Below, piece by piece: positions 46,094 through 55,437 of a stretch of DNA of 64,000 nucleotides (position 1 is its first letter; each line of letters starts with the position of its first letter). Source of the stretch: Amycolatopsis coloradensis. GTDB lineage: Bacteria > Actinomycetota > Actinomycetes > Mycobacteriales > Pseudonocardiaceae. The notes below the pieces were generated by a model. The model was given only the letters and a program-made list of their open reading frames with translations, did no database searches and was not told where the DNA came from. The DNA is taken from assembly GCF_001953865.1 (NCBI RefSeq), contig NZ_MQUQ01000008.1, positions 120,738 to 184,737 of the forward strand, read 5' to 3'. A program made the translations under genes and the position numbers.

Positions 46094-48067
46094 ATGACCA
46101 CGACGTTCGGCCCGCTGCGCAAGCAGCTACCCGGCATCCTCGCGGTGGTGCTGCTGGTGATCGGATACCTGCTGGTGCGCCTCCCGGTCGCCGCCTCCGC
46201 CGATCAGGACCGCATGGCGAGCAAGTACGCGTTCACCCCGATGACGATCGCGCTGCCCGCCGCGGCCAAGCACCAGAGCATCCGCAAGGTGAACAAGGAC
46301 TACGAGCACATTCGCGCGTGGATCTCCTCGGTCGGCGCGGCGGTCGCGATGAACGACCTCGACGGTGACCGCCGCGCCAACGACCTGTGCCTGGTCGACC
46401 CACGCAGCGACCAGGTCGTGATCACCCCGACGCCGGGCGCGGGCAGCGACCGCTATGCCCCGTTCGCACTGGACCCGGCACCCCTGCCGACGAGCGACAT
46501 CATGGCGCCCATGGGCTGCGTGCCCGGCGACTTCAACGAGGACGGCCGGATGGACCTGCTGGCCTACTACTGGGGCCGCACGCCGATCCTCCACCTCGCC
46601 AAGCCCACCGCCACCCGGCTCGACGCCTCCACCTACCAGGCCACCGAACTGGTGCCCGGCGACAACTCCGACGCCGGGCGCTACACGGGTCCACTGTGGA
46701 ACACCAACGCCGCCACGGTCGGCGACTTCGACGGTGACGGGCACCAGGACATCTTCATCGGCAACTACTTCCCCGACGGTCCGGTGCTCGACGACCGCGT
46801 GAGCACCGGGGTCGCGATGAACCACTCGATGTCACACGCCCACAACAGCGGCGGCAAGTACCTGTTCCGCTGGACCGGGGCGAGCGGCGGCGACCGGCCG
46901 AGCGCCACTTTCAAGAGCTTCGACAACGCGCTGCCAGGGCTGGCGAACACCGGCTGGTCGCTCGCGGCCAGCGCGACCGACCTCGACGGCAATCTGTTGC
47001 CGGAACTCTACATCGGCAACGACTTCGGTCCGGATCACTTGCTGTACAACCAGTCCAAGCCCGGCCAGTTCGCCTTCACCGACGTGATCGGGGCGCACAC
47101 CCCGGGGGTGCCCAAGTCCAAACGGCTCGGCAACGACTCGTTCAAGGGCATGGGCGTGGACTTCGGCGACCTGAATCACGACGGCCTCAACGACGCGTTC
47201 GTCAGCAACATCACCACCACGTTCGGCATCCAGGAAAGCAACTTCCATTTCCTGGCCGACGCCAAGGACCACGCCGGGATGCGGGCCGAGATGAGCAAGG
47301 GCGTGGCACCCTACGCCGACCGCAGCACGGAAGCGGGGACCGCCTGGTCCGGCTGGGGCTGGGACGTCAAGATCGCCGACTTCGACAACAGCGGTGACCC
47401 GGCGATCGCACAGGCCACCGGCTTCGTCAAGGGCGCGGTCAACCGCTGGCCGCAGCTTCAGGAACTCGCGACGGCGAACGACGGACTGCTCGACAATCCG
47501 TTGTGGTGGCCCAATCTCAAGGCGGGCGACGACCTCGCCGGCGACCAGACGCTGCACTTCTTCGTCAAGGGTTCCGACGGCCGCTACACCGACCTCGCGC
47601 CGAAGCTCGGGCTGGCCGTACCGGTGCCCACCCGGGCCATCGCCACCGGCGACGCCGACGGTGACGGCCGCCTCGACCTCGCCGTCGCCCGGCAGTGGGA
47701 AGCGCCGGTGTTCTACCACAACGACAGTCCGGACACGGGCTCCTTCCTCGGCTTGCGGCTTTCCCACGACGCGCCGTCCTCGGCCGGACCTTCCGCCGCC
47801 ACCGGCTCACCGGTGATCGGCGCGGAGGCGACCGTCACCACCGCGGACGGGCGCAAGCTCATCGGCCGGGTGGACGGCGGCAGCGGTCACTCCGGCAAGC
47901 GCAGTCACGAGCTGCACATCGGCCTCGGCGAAAAGGTGTCCGGGCCGGTACAGGTCCACCTGCAATGGCGCGACCGCACCGGTCAGGTGCGGCAGCAGGA
48001 CCTCTCGCTGAACGCGGGCTGGCACGACCTGCGGCTCGGCGCGCAAGCCGAACCCCTGAAGAAATGA
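46094..48067 (+). CDS. unbV: UnbV-type enediyne protein (ASPIC/UnbV domain)
   Basis: 657 residues. A signal anchor spans about residues 10-32 (QLPGILAVVLLVIGYLLVRL). The main body is a beta-propeller of FG-GAP/VCBS-like repeats: NDLDGDRRANDLCLVD, GDFNEDGRMDLLAYYWG, GDFDGDGHQDIFIGNYF, GDLNHDGLNDAFVSNI, GDADGDGRLDLAVARQW. The C-terminal ~75 residues are the ASPIC/UnbV domain (TTADGRKLIGRVDGGSGHSG, then ELHIGLGEKVSGPVQVHLQW). It is exported or membrane-attached and always present in enediyne cassettes; its function is unknown. Repeated Asp-rich loops should bind calcium. Confidence 0.94.
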   Translation: MTTTFGPLRKQLPGILAVVLLVIGYLLVRLPVAASADQDRMASKYAFTPMTIALPAAAKHQSIRKVNKDYEHIRAWISSVGAAVAMNDLDGDRRANDLCLVDPRSDQVVITPTPGAGSDRYAPFALDPAPLPTSDIMAPMGCVPGDFNEDGRMDLLAYYWGRTPILHLAKPTATRLDASTYQATELVPGDNSDAGRYTGPLWNTNAATVGDFDGDGHQDIFIGNYFPDGPVLDDRVSTGVAMNHSMSHAHNSGGKYLFRWTGASGGDRPSATFKSFDNALPGLANTGWSLAASATDLDGNLLPELYIGNDFGPDHLLYNQSKPGQFAFTDVIGAHTPGVPKSKRLGNDSFKGMGVDFGDLNHDGLNDAFVSNITTTFGIQESNFHFLADAKDHAGMRAEMSKGVAPYADRSTEAGTAWSGWGWDVKIADFDNSGDPAIAQATGFVKGAVNRWPQLQELATANDGLLDNPLWWPNLKAGDDLAGDQTLHFFVKGSDGRYTDLAPKLGLAVPVPTRAIATGDADGDGRLDLAVARQWEAPVFYHNDSPDTGSFLGLRLSHDAPSSAGPSAATGSPVIGAEATVTTADGRKLIGRVDGGSGHSGKRSHELHIGLGEKVSGPVQVHLQWRDRTGQVRQQDLSLNAGWHDLRLGAQAEPLKK

Positions 48068-48077
48068 GGTGACCGAC

Positions 48078-49151
48078 ATGACCGAGCACGCAACCGACGC
48101 CAACCCGAAGAACGGCGTCCAGAACGGCAAGAGCATCGCTCCGCGGCACGATCCGAAAGTGATCACGGCCCTGCGGCGGTTCGCCATCTCGATCACGATC
48201 TTCAACATCCTCGGCTACACCTTGCTGGGCTTCGAACAACCCTGGTCGTGGCCGCTGGTCGCGCTGGCCACCGCCTACGCCACCGAAATCGTCTTGGAGC
48301 TCGTCGGCGCGAGGATGGAAGGGCGGGCGGCCCGCTTCGCGGGCGGGGGTCCCAAGGGAATGATGGAGTTCCTGTTCCCGGCCCATATCACCGGCCTCGC
48401 GCTCAACATGCTGACCTACGTCAACGACCACATCGAAGTGATGGTGTTCGGTGTCGTGGTCGCGGTCAGTGCGAAATGGATCCTGCGGGCGCCGGTACGC
48501 GGGCGGCTGCGGCACTACATGAACCCGTCGAACCTCGGGATCTGCGTCATCCTGCTGCTGTTCCCCTGGGCGAGCATCGCCCCGCCCTACCACTTCACCG
48601 AGAACGTGGACACCTGGGTCGGCTGGCTGATCGTGGCGATCATCCTGATCTCCGGGACCATCCTCAACGCGAAGTTGACCGGCCGGATGTGGCTGATCGG
48701 GGCATGGCTGGCCACGTTCGCCCTGCAAGCGATCGTGCGAGGCTGGCTGTTCGACACCTCCATCCCGGCGGCGCTCGGCATGATGACCGGTGTCGCGTTC
48801 GTGCTCTTCACCAACTACATGGTCACCGACCCCGGCACCACTCCCTCGAAACCCGCGTCGCAGGTGGCGTTCGGCTCCGGCATCGCCCTGCTCTACGGCT
48901 TCTTCATGGTCGCTCACGTGGCTTACGGCCTTTTCTTCGCCACGGCGGCGGTGTGCCTGATCCGCGGTTTGTTCTTCTGGTCGCTGCACTTCGTGGACAA
49001 GGCCAGGACACAGCGCGAAGCGGAACTGCGCGAAGCGGGATCGGGAGAAGCCGAGGCCGTGGCCCTGTCGGGCAACGGCAGTAGCAACGGCAACGGCAAC
49101 GGACAGACCGGTGCGCGGCTGAAGGACGACTCCCCGGCTGTGCGCACATGA
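48078..49151 (+). CDS. unbU: UnbU-type enediyne integral membrane protein
   Basis: 357 residues from the ATG at 48078, which has AGGTG six bases upstream; GTG at 48069 is also in frame. Eight or nine hydrophobic segments (ISITIFNILGYTLLGF, WPLVALATAYATEIVLELV, NLGICVILLLFPWA, WVGWLIVAIILISGTILNA, MMTGVAFVLFTNYMVTD, ALLYGFFMVAHVAYGLFFATAAVCLI). Its layout resembles the RnfD/NqrB membrane fold, so an electron-transfer role has been suggested for the family. It ends with a basic, Gly/Asn-rich tail. The ATGA overlap couples it to the P450. Confidence 0.93.
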   Translation: MTEHATDANPKNGVQNGKSIAPRHDPKVITALRRFAISITIFNILGYTLLGFEQPWSWPLVALATAYATEIVLELVGARMEGRAARFAGGGPKGMMEFLFPAHITGLALNMLTYVNDHIEVMVFGVVVAVSAKWILRAPVRGRLRHYMNPSNLGICVILLLFPWASIAPPYHFTENVDTWVGWLIVAIILISGTILNAKLTGRMWLIGAWLATFALQAIVRGWLFDTSIPAALGMMTGVAFVLFTNYMVTDPGTTPSKPASQVAFGSGIALLYGFFMVAHVAYGLFFATAAVCLIRGLFFWSLHFVDKARTQREAELREAGSGEAEAVALSGNGSSNGNGNGQTGARLKDDSPAVRT

Positions 49152-50509
49152 CCACCAGGCTTGTGGTCCGGCGCGAGGTACCCCCAGGCCCACCGCGCCG
49201 GGCCACGCTCAACCTGCTGAGGATGCTGTTCACCGACCGGCTCGCACTGATGTCGTCGGCGGCGGAGCGGCACGGTGACGCCGTGCGGATCGCCATCGGG
49301 CCGAAGGCGATGTACCTGTTCAACCACCCGGACTACGCCAAGCACGTGCTCGCGGACAACAGCGCGAACTACCACAAGGGCATCGGCCTGGCGGAATCAC
49401 GGCGGGCACTCGGTGACGGCCTGCTGACCAGCGAAGGCGACCTGTGGCGCAAACAGCGCAAGACCATCCAACCGGTCTTCCAGCACAAGCGCATCGCCCG
49501 GCAGGCGGACATCGTCGCCGACGAGGCCGGGAAACTGGTGGCCAGGCTCAAGGCACACGAACACGGTGAGCCCGTCGACGTCCTGCAGGAGATGACCCAG
49601 CTGACCCTCGGGGTGCTCGGCCGGACCCTGCTGGACACCGACCTCGGCCGCTTCGACGCGGTGGGGCATTCGTTCGAAGCCGTGCAGAACCAGGCGATGT
49701 TCGAAGCCGTGACGATGAACCTGGTGCCTTCCTGGTTGCCACTGGCCAAACAGCGCCGGTTCCGCGCGGCCCGTGACAACCTGCGCGGAGTCGCCGACAG
49801 GCTGCTGGCGGAACGTCGTCGGAGTCCGGTCCCGGGCTCCGACGACGTCCTGACCCGGCTGATCGCTTCCGCCGCCGAAGACGACGATCCGCTGACCGCC
49901 GGTCAACGGGCGCGGGACGAGCTGATCACCTTGCTGCTGGCTGGGCACGAGACGACGGCGAGCACACTCGGCTGGGCATTCGCCCTGCTCGACCGTCACC
50001 CCGAGGTGTGGGAGCGGCTGCACGCCGAAGCGGTCGAGGTGCTGGGCGACCGGCCGCCGGTCTACGCGGACCTGCACCGGCTGACCTACACCGCGGCGGT
50101 GGTGGAAGAGGTCATGCGCCTCTACCCGCCGGTGTGGCTGCTACCCCGGATCGCGCAGGAGGCCGACGTGGTCGGCGGCTACGCGGTACCCGCCGGGGCC
50201 GACGTGATCGTCAGTCCGTACACGCTGCACCGCCATCCGGCGTTCTGGGACGCGCCGTCGAAGTTCGACCCGGGCCGGTTCGACCCGGCGAACACGACCG
50301 ACCGGCCCCGGTACGCCTACATCCCGTTCGGCGCCGGTCCCCGCTTCTGCGTCGGAAACAGCCTGGGCATGCTCGAAGCGGTCTTCGTCATCGCGAGTGT
50401 CACCCGCGCGCTCAAGCTGGTCAAAACCCCCGGGTACCGCGTCGTCCCGGAAGCGATGCTTTCCCTTCGCATCCGTGACCGGCTCCCGATGTCGGTCCGC
50501 CGCGCCTGA
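49148..50509 (+). CDS. Cytochrome P450 (enediyne E7-like)
   Basis: 453 residues, overlapping unbU by ATGA. I-helix LLLAGHETTASTLGWAF near 255, ExxR in EEVMRLYPPVWLLPR, and heme ligand loop IPFGAGPRFCVGNSLG with Cys at about 398. The PPVW-LLPR and YIPFGAG-RFC style is closer to bacterial class-E-type CYPs than to common streptomycete CYP105s. A P450 is encoded at the same relative position (E7) in nine-membered enediyne clusters, acting on the maturing core. Redox partners are not in the window. Confidence 0.93.
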   Translation: MTTRLVVRREVPPGPPRRATLNLLRMLFTDRLALMSSAAERHGDAVRIAIGPKAMYLFNHPDYAKHVLADNSANYHKGIGLAESRRALGDGLLTSEGDLWRKQRKTIQPVFQHKRIARQADIVADEAGKLVARLKAHEHGEPVDVLQEMTQLTLGVLGRTLLDTDLGRFDAVGHSFEAVQNQAMFEAVTMNLVPSWLPLAKQRRFRAARDNLRGVADRLLAERRRSPVPGSDDVLTRLIASAAEDDDPLTAGQRARDELITLLLAGHETTASTLGWAFALLDRHPEVWERLHAEAVEVLGDRPPVYADLHRLTYTAAVVEEVMRLYPPVWLLPRIAQEADVVGGYAVPAGADVIVSPYTLHRHPAFWDAPSKFDPGRFDPANTTDRPRYAYIPFGAGPRFCVGNSLGMLEAVFVIASVTRALKLVKTPGYRVVPEAMLSLRIRDRLPMSVRRA

Positions 50510-50546
50510 TCGCGGCATCCCGAAACTCGCCTACGAGGAGACAGTC

Positions 50547-51113
50547 ATGCCATCGGACAGTGCGGAACACCGCAGGCGAACGATGACGCTCGAAGCGTTC
50601 GCGGACACCATCATCCCCGGGGAGAAACGCACGCCGGACGACCGGGCGGTCGCGGGCGCGTCCACCGGACAGGGCGCCGTGGCGGCGGGAGCGATCGAAC
50701 TGCTGGAGACGCCGGCGGCCGGTCTCGTCGACCTGCTGGACGGGTTGACCACCGTCCTCAATGGACACGCGACGGCCCGCGCGGCCGACCTCCAGACCAC
50801 TTTGGACCCCGAGGTTCCCCCCTTCGTCGCGCTTTCCTTCGACGACCGGACCGAACTGGTCGGCGAACTGCTCGCGCCGGGACACCCCGAGAAGGAGGCC
50901 TGGGTCGGGTTGGCCCTGTTCAGCAACATGGCCTTCGACACGGCCGCGCACATGCACACCGCGGACGCGCTCGCCGCCGGGCATCCGGGACTGGCCGCCA
51001 CCGGTTTCGCGCCTCCGGACGCCGACGGCCTCTGGCGTTTCCCCGCGTACTCCTACCGGCGGAAGTTCGCCGAACTCCACCCTGACACCACAGCCTCGGG
51101 GAGCCCCGCATGA
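50547..51113 (+). CDS. Small-subunit-like protein (enediyne E8-like, DUF5987)
   Basis: 188 residues from the ATG at 50547 with GAGGAG upstream. It starts RRRTMTLEAFADTIIPGEKRT, a pattern like the small (subunit 3) component of gluconate 2-dehydrogenase, and continues VALSFDDRTELVGELL and LFSNMAFDTAAHMHTADALAAGHPGL. No signal peptide or Tat motif is visible, unlike the periplasmic dehydrogenase small subunits. It overlaps the GMC oxidoreductase gene by ATGA. In enediyne clusters the equivalent genes are E8 and E9, so they probably form a two-subunit oxidoreductase. Confidence 0.8.
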   Translation: MPSDSAEHRRRTMTLEAFADTIIPGEKRTPDDRAVAGASTGQGAVAAGAIELLETPAAGLVDLLDGLTTVLNGHATARAADLQTTLDPEVPPFVALSFDDRTELVGELLAPGHPEKEAWVGLALFSNMAFDTAAHMHTADALAAGHPGLAATGFAPPDADGLWRFPAYSYRRKFAELHPDTTASGSPA

Positions 51114-52762
51114 ACAGCACGGAATCCACCGACGTCCTCGTGATCGGCACGGGTTTCGGCGGCGCCATCGCCGCCTACCACCTGGCCGCCGGCGGCGCCA
51201 AGGTCGTCATGCTCGAACGCGGACCGTGGGTACGCAGCGAGGAGTTCGAGCACGACTTCCTGCTCGGCTCCTCCTACACCCGGATCTTCGACTTCGTGGT
51301 CGGTGACGGCATGAGCCTGCTGGGCGGCAACTGTGTCGGCGGCGGCAGCGTCGTCTACTTCGCCGCCATGCCTCGCGCGCCGAAGTTCGTCTTCGACCGC
51401 CACGGCTCGATCGGGCGCCGCATGTGGCCCTCGTCGATCTCCCGCGACACCCTCGAGCCGTGGTACGACCGCGTCTCGGAGGCCCTGCCGGTGTCCATGT
51501 CGGACTGGAACCAGGTGACCTACGCGGGCGGACTGTTCGCGGCCGCGTGCAACCACTCCGGCCGCACGGCCAATCCGGTGCCCGTCGCCATCGACGTCGA
51601 CCGCTGCACCAACTGCAACTGGATGATGTCCGGCTGCCGGTTCGACGCCAAACGCTCACTGCTGCTCAACTACCTGCCTGCCGCGGTCGCGCACGGTGCC
51701 GAGATCCGGCCCCTGCACGAAGTGCAGCGGCTCTCGCACACCGACCACGGCTACCGGGTGCATTATTCGACCGTCGACGCGGAGGATTACCGGATCCTCC
51801 ACGACGAAGGCGTCATCGACGCCAAGATCGTGATCATGGCGGCGGGTGCCGGCGCGACACCGGTGATCCTGCAACGGTCCGAAGCCGCGCTCGGCGGGAT
51901 GCCGGACGCGGTCGGCCGCTACTTCTCCGGCAACGGGGAACGGCTCAACACCGCGATCGTCGACGAGGACAAGGCCCGTGAGCTGTTCGGCCTCGACCGG
52001 GGCGACGGCCGGGCCTACGAAGCCAACCAGATCGGCAAGGGCCCGTGTGTGGCGAGCTGGGACAACCTGGACGCCAGTCTGCCCGAGTACTCGCGGTTCT
52101 CGTTGGAACAGCTGTACTTCCCGCCGGGTTTCGGCACGATCCTGGCGCAGGTCCCCGGCGCGGCCGGGCCGAGCTGGTTCGGGCGGGAGAAAAAGGAGAT
52201 CGTCCGCAAGTGGCAGTCGTGGCTGACCACGTTCACCATGAGCGAGGACGACAACGAAGGCGTGTTCGGCCCGCCACCGCCGACCGGCAACGCCCACCGG
52301 ATCTCGCAGCAGATGCTCGGCCGCGGCACGATCAGCTACGAGCCGACCGCGAACACCAGGCACGGCTGGGAGATCTCGGACGCGGCCGTCAAGGCGGTGA
52401 TGGAACGCGACGGACTGGCCAGGATCATGCCGTGGACCAACGACGTCGTCGGCGCGTACACCGTGCACCCGCTGGCCTCCTGCCGGATCGGCGACGATCC
52501 CGCCACGTCCGCGTTGGACGACCGGCACGAGTTGCGCGGGCATCCCGGCATCTTCGTCACCGACGGCTCCGCGGTGCCCGGCGCGCTGACCGTCAACCCC
52601 GCGCTGACCATCGCGGCACTCGCCGAGCGCGCCATACCCGGGATCGTCCAAGCCGCGAAGGACCGTGGCGTCTCCGTGAAGTACGGCGCGCCCTCACCCC
52701 TCGGTGAGACCGGGGGGCGCCGAGGCACGCTGCCGCTGGTATCGGATCTGGCGGTGCGTTAG
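51110..52762 (+). CDS. GMC-family FAD oxidoreductase (enediyne E9-like)
   Basis: 550 residues. FAD-binding start VLVIGTGFGGAIAAYHLAAG, then VVMLERGPWVRSEEF, LLGGNCVGGGSVVYFAAMP, CTNCNWMMSGCRFDAKRS and, near the end, HPLASCRIGDDPATSALDDR, then LRGHPGIFVTDGSAVPGALTVNPALTI (in order, final His-region motif). It is of the cholesterol-oxidase-like GMC branch. A flavin-dependent alcohol or C-H oxidation on the core is expected. Coupled to E8 upstream and two bases from the AhpD-like gene downstream. The usual GMC catalytic His/Asn pair lies in the C-terminal motif. Confidence 0.92.
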   Translation: MNSTESTDVLVIGTGFGGAIAAYHLAAGGAKVVMLERGPWVRSEEFEHDFLLGSSYTRIFDFVVGDGMSLLGGNCVGGGSVVYFAAMPRAPKFVFDRHGSIGRRMWPSSISRDTLEPWYDRVSEALPVSMSDWNQVTYAGGLFAAACNHSGRTANPVPVAIDVDRCTNCNWMMSGCRFDAKRSLLLNYLPAAVAHGAEIRPLHEVQRLSHTDHGYRVHYSTVDAEDYRILHDEGVIDAKIVIMAAGAGATPVILQRSEAALGGMPDAVGRYFSGNGERLNTAIVDEDKARELFGLDRGDGRAYEANQIGKGPCVASWDNLDASLPEYSRFSLEQLYFPPGFGTILAQVPGAAGPSWFGREKKEIVRKWQSWLTTFTMSEDDNEGVFGPPPPTGNAHRISQQMLGRGTISYEPTANTRHGWEISDAAVKAVMERDGLARIMPWTNDVVGAYTVHPLASCRIGDDPATSALDDRHELRGHPGIFVTDGSAVPGALTVNPALTIAALAERAIPGIVQAAKDRGVSVKYGAPSPLGETGGRRGTLPLVSDLAVR

Positions 52763-52764
52763 CG

Positions 52765-53790
52765 ATGGCAAGCACGCCGCTGAAGACCGCCGGGCGGCGG
52801 TCCATAGCCCATATCCAGCACATCGAGGCCGTGCGGCCCGGCGCCGCCACGGGCCGGGTGCGGACGGTCTACCACCAGTGCGAACGCGACTTCGGCCTGA
52901 TCGCCCCACCGGTCTCACTGCACTCCCCCGCACCGGACCTGCTCGCGGCGACCTGGATCCTGCTGCGCGAGGTACTGGTCGCGGACGGTGTGGCGAGCCG
53001 GGCAGGCAAGGAGACCGTGGCCGCCGCCGTATCGGCGGGCAACGAATGTCCCTATTGCGTCAGCGTGCACCAAGCGACGCTGGCGGGCCTGGCGCCCGCC
53101 CGCGACAGGGAGCTGGCGTCGCTCGAGGACTGGGCGCGCGCGGTGGCGACGCGGGACGGCGCGGCCTTACGGCCCGCGCCGTTCCCGGCGGCCGCGCTCC
53201 CGGAGTACGCGGGGACGGCGGTCGCCTTCCAGTACATCAACCGGATGGCGACCCTGTACCTGCGGGACAGCCCGCTGCCACCCGGGGTGCCGGGCATCGC
53301 CCGCGCCGGCGCGCTGAAGCTGCTCGGCAAGATGATGGGGACCGCGGCGCGCGTCACCGTCCAGCCGGGTGCTTCGCTCACCTTGCTGCCCGAGGCCGAG
53401 TTGCCCGGCGACCTGGCGTGGGCGGCGGGCAACACCACGATCTCGGCCGCCTACGCCCGTGCTGCCCAGGCGTACGAGACCGCCGGGGAGCGCTCGGTTC
53501 CCGGCGGGGTCCGGGCACTCGTGCTCGACGTGACCGGGCAGTGGGACGGTGAGCCGCCGGGTCTCGGCCGGGCGTGGGCGACGGAGGTCACGTCCGGTTT
53601 GGACAGTGGCGACCGGACGGCGGGGCTCCTCGCCTTGCTGACCGCGCTCTCCCCGCATCAGGTCGGCGACGAGCTCATCGGGATGTATCTGGCGGGCGGG
53701 GGGAACGGCCGCTCCCTGGTGGAACTGACGTCGTGGGCGAGCTTCACCGCCGCCCGCCGGACCGGATCGTGGCTGGTGCCCACGACGTGA
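52765..53790 (+). CDS. AhpD/carboxymuconolactone-decarboxylase-like protein
   Basis: 341 residues. The AhpD-type redox motif is in AVSAGNECPYCVSVHQATLAG, with CxxC and His, near residues 90-110. Upstream TWILLREVLVADGVASRAGKETVAAA fits the CMD/AhpD helical bundle, and the C-terminal half (DLAWAAGNTTISAAYARAAQA, then FLSPHQVGDELIGMYLAGGG-like end) is longer than in single AhpD units, so it may be two fused bundles. Role in the pathway unknown: peroxide or radical detoxification, or a redox step. It may correspond to the enediyne E11 gene, but I am not certain of that equivalence. Confidence 0.75.
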   Translation: MASTPLKTAGRRSIAHIQHIEAVRPGAATGRVRTVYHQCERDFGLIAPPVSLHSPAPDLLAATWILLREVLVADGVASRAGKETVAAAVSAGNECPYCVSVHQATLAGLAPARDRELASLEDWARAVATRDGAALRPAPFPAAALPEYAGTAVAFQYINRMATLYLRDSPLPPGVPGIARAGALKLLGKMMGTAARVTVQPGASLTLLPEAELPGDLAWAAGNTTISAAYARAAQAYETAGERSVPGGVRALVLDVTGQWDGEPPGLGRAWATEVTSGLDSGDRTAGLLALLTALSPHQVGDELIGMYLAGGGNGRSLVELTSWASFTAARRTGSWLVPTT

Positions 53791-53846
53791 GCCCGCAACG
53801 CGAAAGGCCCGGCAGGGTTTCCCTGCCGGGCCTTTCGCTCGCGGGC
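53791..53846. terminator. Strong bidirectional terminator
   Basis: GCGAAAGGCCCGGCAGGG (53800-53817) pairs perfectly with 53821-53838 over a TTT loop. An outer GCCCGC/GCGGGC stem (53791-53796, 53841-53846) extends it. It lies directly between the convergent AhpD-like and MFS genes. Confidence 0.9.
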
Positions 53847-53847
53847 T

Positions 53848-55437
53848 TTACTGCTGCCGCGACGACTGCTCCGCCGCGGTATCGGCGGGCTCGGTGTCGG
53901 TAGCCTCGGTACCGGTCGCCGGGACGTGCCGGAGCGCGACCACGCTGAGCACCGCGAGCGCGACGAAGAGCGCGCCGCAGATGATCGCGACGGTGTTGAG
54001 GCCGGTGGTGAACGCGGCGCGGGCGGCCGCGAGCAACTCCGGGCCCTGCGGTGACGGCAGCTGCCCGGCCACCGGCACCGCGGCCGCGAGGTTGTCCGCG
54101 GCCGCCGTCGCGGACGGCGGCAACCCGCCCGGTACCTGGCCGGCGAACTCGCCGCGGTAGACGAGGGTGCAGATGCTGCCGAGCACGGCCACCCCCATCG
54201 CCACCCCGAGGTCGTTGCCCGCCTCGGACACGGCCGAGGCGGAACCCGCCTTCTCCTGCGGTGCGGCTCCCAGGACCAGCGCGGTCCCCAGCCCGGCGGG
54301 GAACCCGACACCGAGGGCCATGATCGCGTACCCGATCCAGAGTTCCAGCAGCTGTCCCGGCCCGTCGATCCTGGTGAGAACCACGAATCCCGCCGCCGCG
54401 ATCAGCAGGCCGGCGCAGAACAGGTACGCGGGCCGGACGCGGCGGGCGAGCACGGGGGCGACGAGGATGGTCCCGATCATGATCGCCGACGAGGGCGCCA
54501 GCCAGAGCCCCGCCGAAATCGGTGAAAGGCCCTCGACGTCCTGTAGGTGCTGGGCGATCAGGAAGTACGTGCCACCCTGCAATGCCGGGATCATCGAGCC
54601 GACCAGCAGCGCGGTGCTGAACGCGCGGTCGCGGAACAGGCTCAGGTCCATCAGCGGATCCGTGAGCTTCCGCTGCCTGCTCACGAAGGCGACCGCGAAG
54701 ACGGCGCCCAGCACGAGCGACACGACCGGGAGGACGGCGAAGCCCGCCTTGAGGAGTTCCTTGAGGCCGTAGACGAACGGGAGAACGGCGAGCAGGGACA
54801 ACGCCACGCTGACCAGGTCCAGTTTCCCGGGGTCCGGGTCACGGGACTCCGGCAGCAGCACCGGCCCGACCGCGAGGAGTACCACCATCACCGGCACGCC
54901 GAGCAGGAACACCGAGCCCCACCAGAAGCTGTCCAGCAGCGCACCGCCGACCACCGGCCCCAGCGCCATGCCGCCCATGAAACACGCCATCCACGCGGCG
55001 ATCGCGACCCCCAGCTGCCGGGAATTCTTGAACATCGTGCTGATCAGGGCCAGCGTCGACGGCATCAAGGTCGCACCGCTGATCCCCATGAGCGCCCTGG
55101 CCACGATCAGCATCCCGGCGCTGGTGGAGAACGCGGCGAGGATCGACGCGACGCCGAACAGCACCGCGCCGATCAGCAGCAGCTTGCGCCGCCCGATGCG
55201 GTCACCGACGGTGCCCATGGTCACCAGGAAACCGGCCATCATGAAGCCGTAGATGTCGGCGATCCACAACTGCTGGGTGCTGTCGGCCCCGAGGTCGACG
55301 CTCAGGTCCGGAACGGCAAGGTAGATCACGCTGAAGTCCAGCGACAACAGCAGGGTCGGCAGCGCGAGGACGACGAGACCGATCCACTCCCGCCGCCCGG
55401 CGCTCGGACCGGCGGTGTCCGCCGCGTTCGCACCCAT
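53848..55437 (-). CDS. MFS drug exporter, 14-TM (EmrB/QacA) type
   Basis: 529 residues with 14 predicted membrane segments. Family motifs include DFSVIYLAVPDLSVDLG at the first helix region and VTMGTVGDRIGRRKLLLIG (motif A), followed by ALMGISGATLMPSTLALIS (motif C-like). This class exports hydrophobic drugs using protons. A similar pump is found in the C-1027 enediyne cluster (SgcB), so export and self-protection are the probable job. It is transcribed leftward, convergent with the core operon. It is alone, without an adjacent regulator. Confidence 0.92.
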   Translation of the reverse strand: MGANAADTAGPSAGRREWIGLVVLALPTLLLSLDFSVIYLAVPDLSVDLGADSTQQLWIADIYGFMMAGFLVTMGTVGDRIGRRKLLLIGAVLFGVASILAAFSTSAGMLIVARALMGISGATLMPSTLALISTMFKNSRQLGVAIAAWMACFMGGMALGPVVGGALLDSFWWGSVFLLGVPVMVVLLAVGPVLLPESRDPDPGKLDLVSVALSLLAVLPFVYGLKELLKAGFAVLPVVSLVLGAVFAVAFVSRQRKLTDPLMDLSLFRDRAFSTALLVGSMIPALQGGTYFLIAQHLQDVEGLSPISAGLWLAPSSAIMIGTILVAPVLARRVRPAYLFCAGLLIAAAGFVVLTRIDGPGQLLELWIGYAIMALGVGFPAGLGTALVLGAAPQEKAGSASAVSEAGNDLGVAMGVAVLGSICTLVYRGEFAGQVPGGLPPSATAAADNLAAAVPVAGQLPSPQGPELLAAARAAFTTGLNTVAIICGALFVALAVLSVVALRHVPATGTEATDTEPADTAAEQSSRQQ

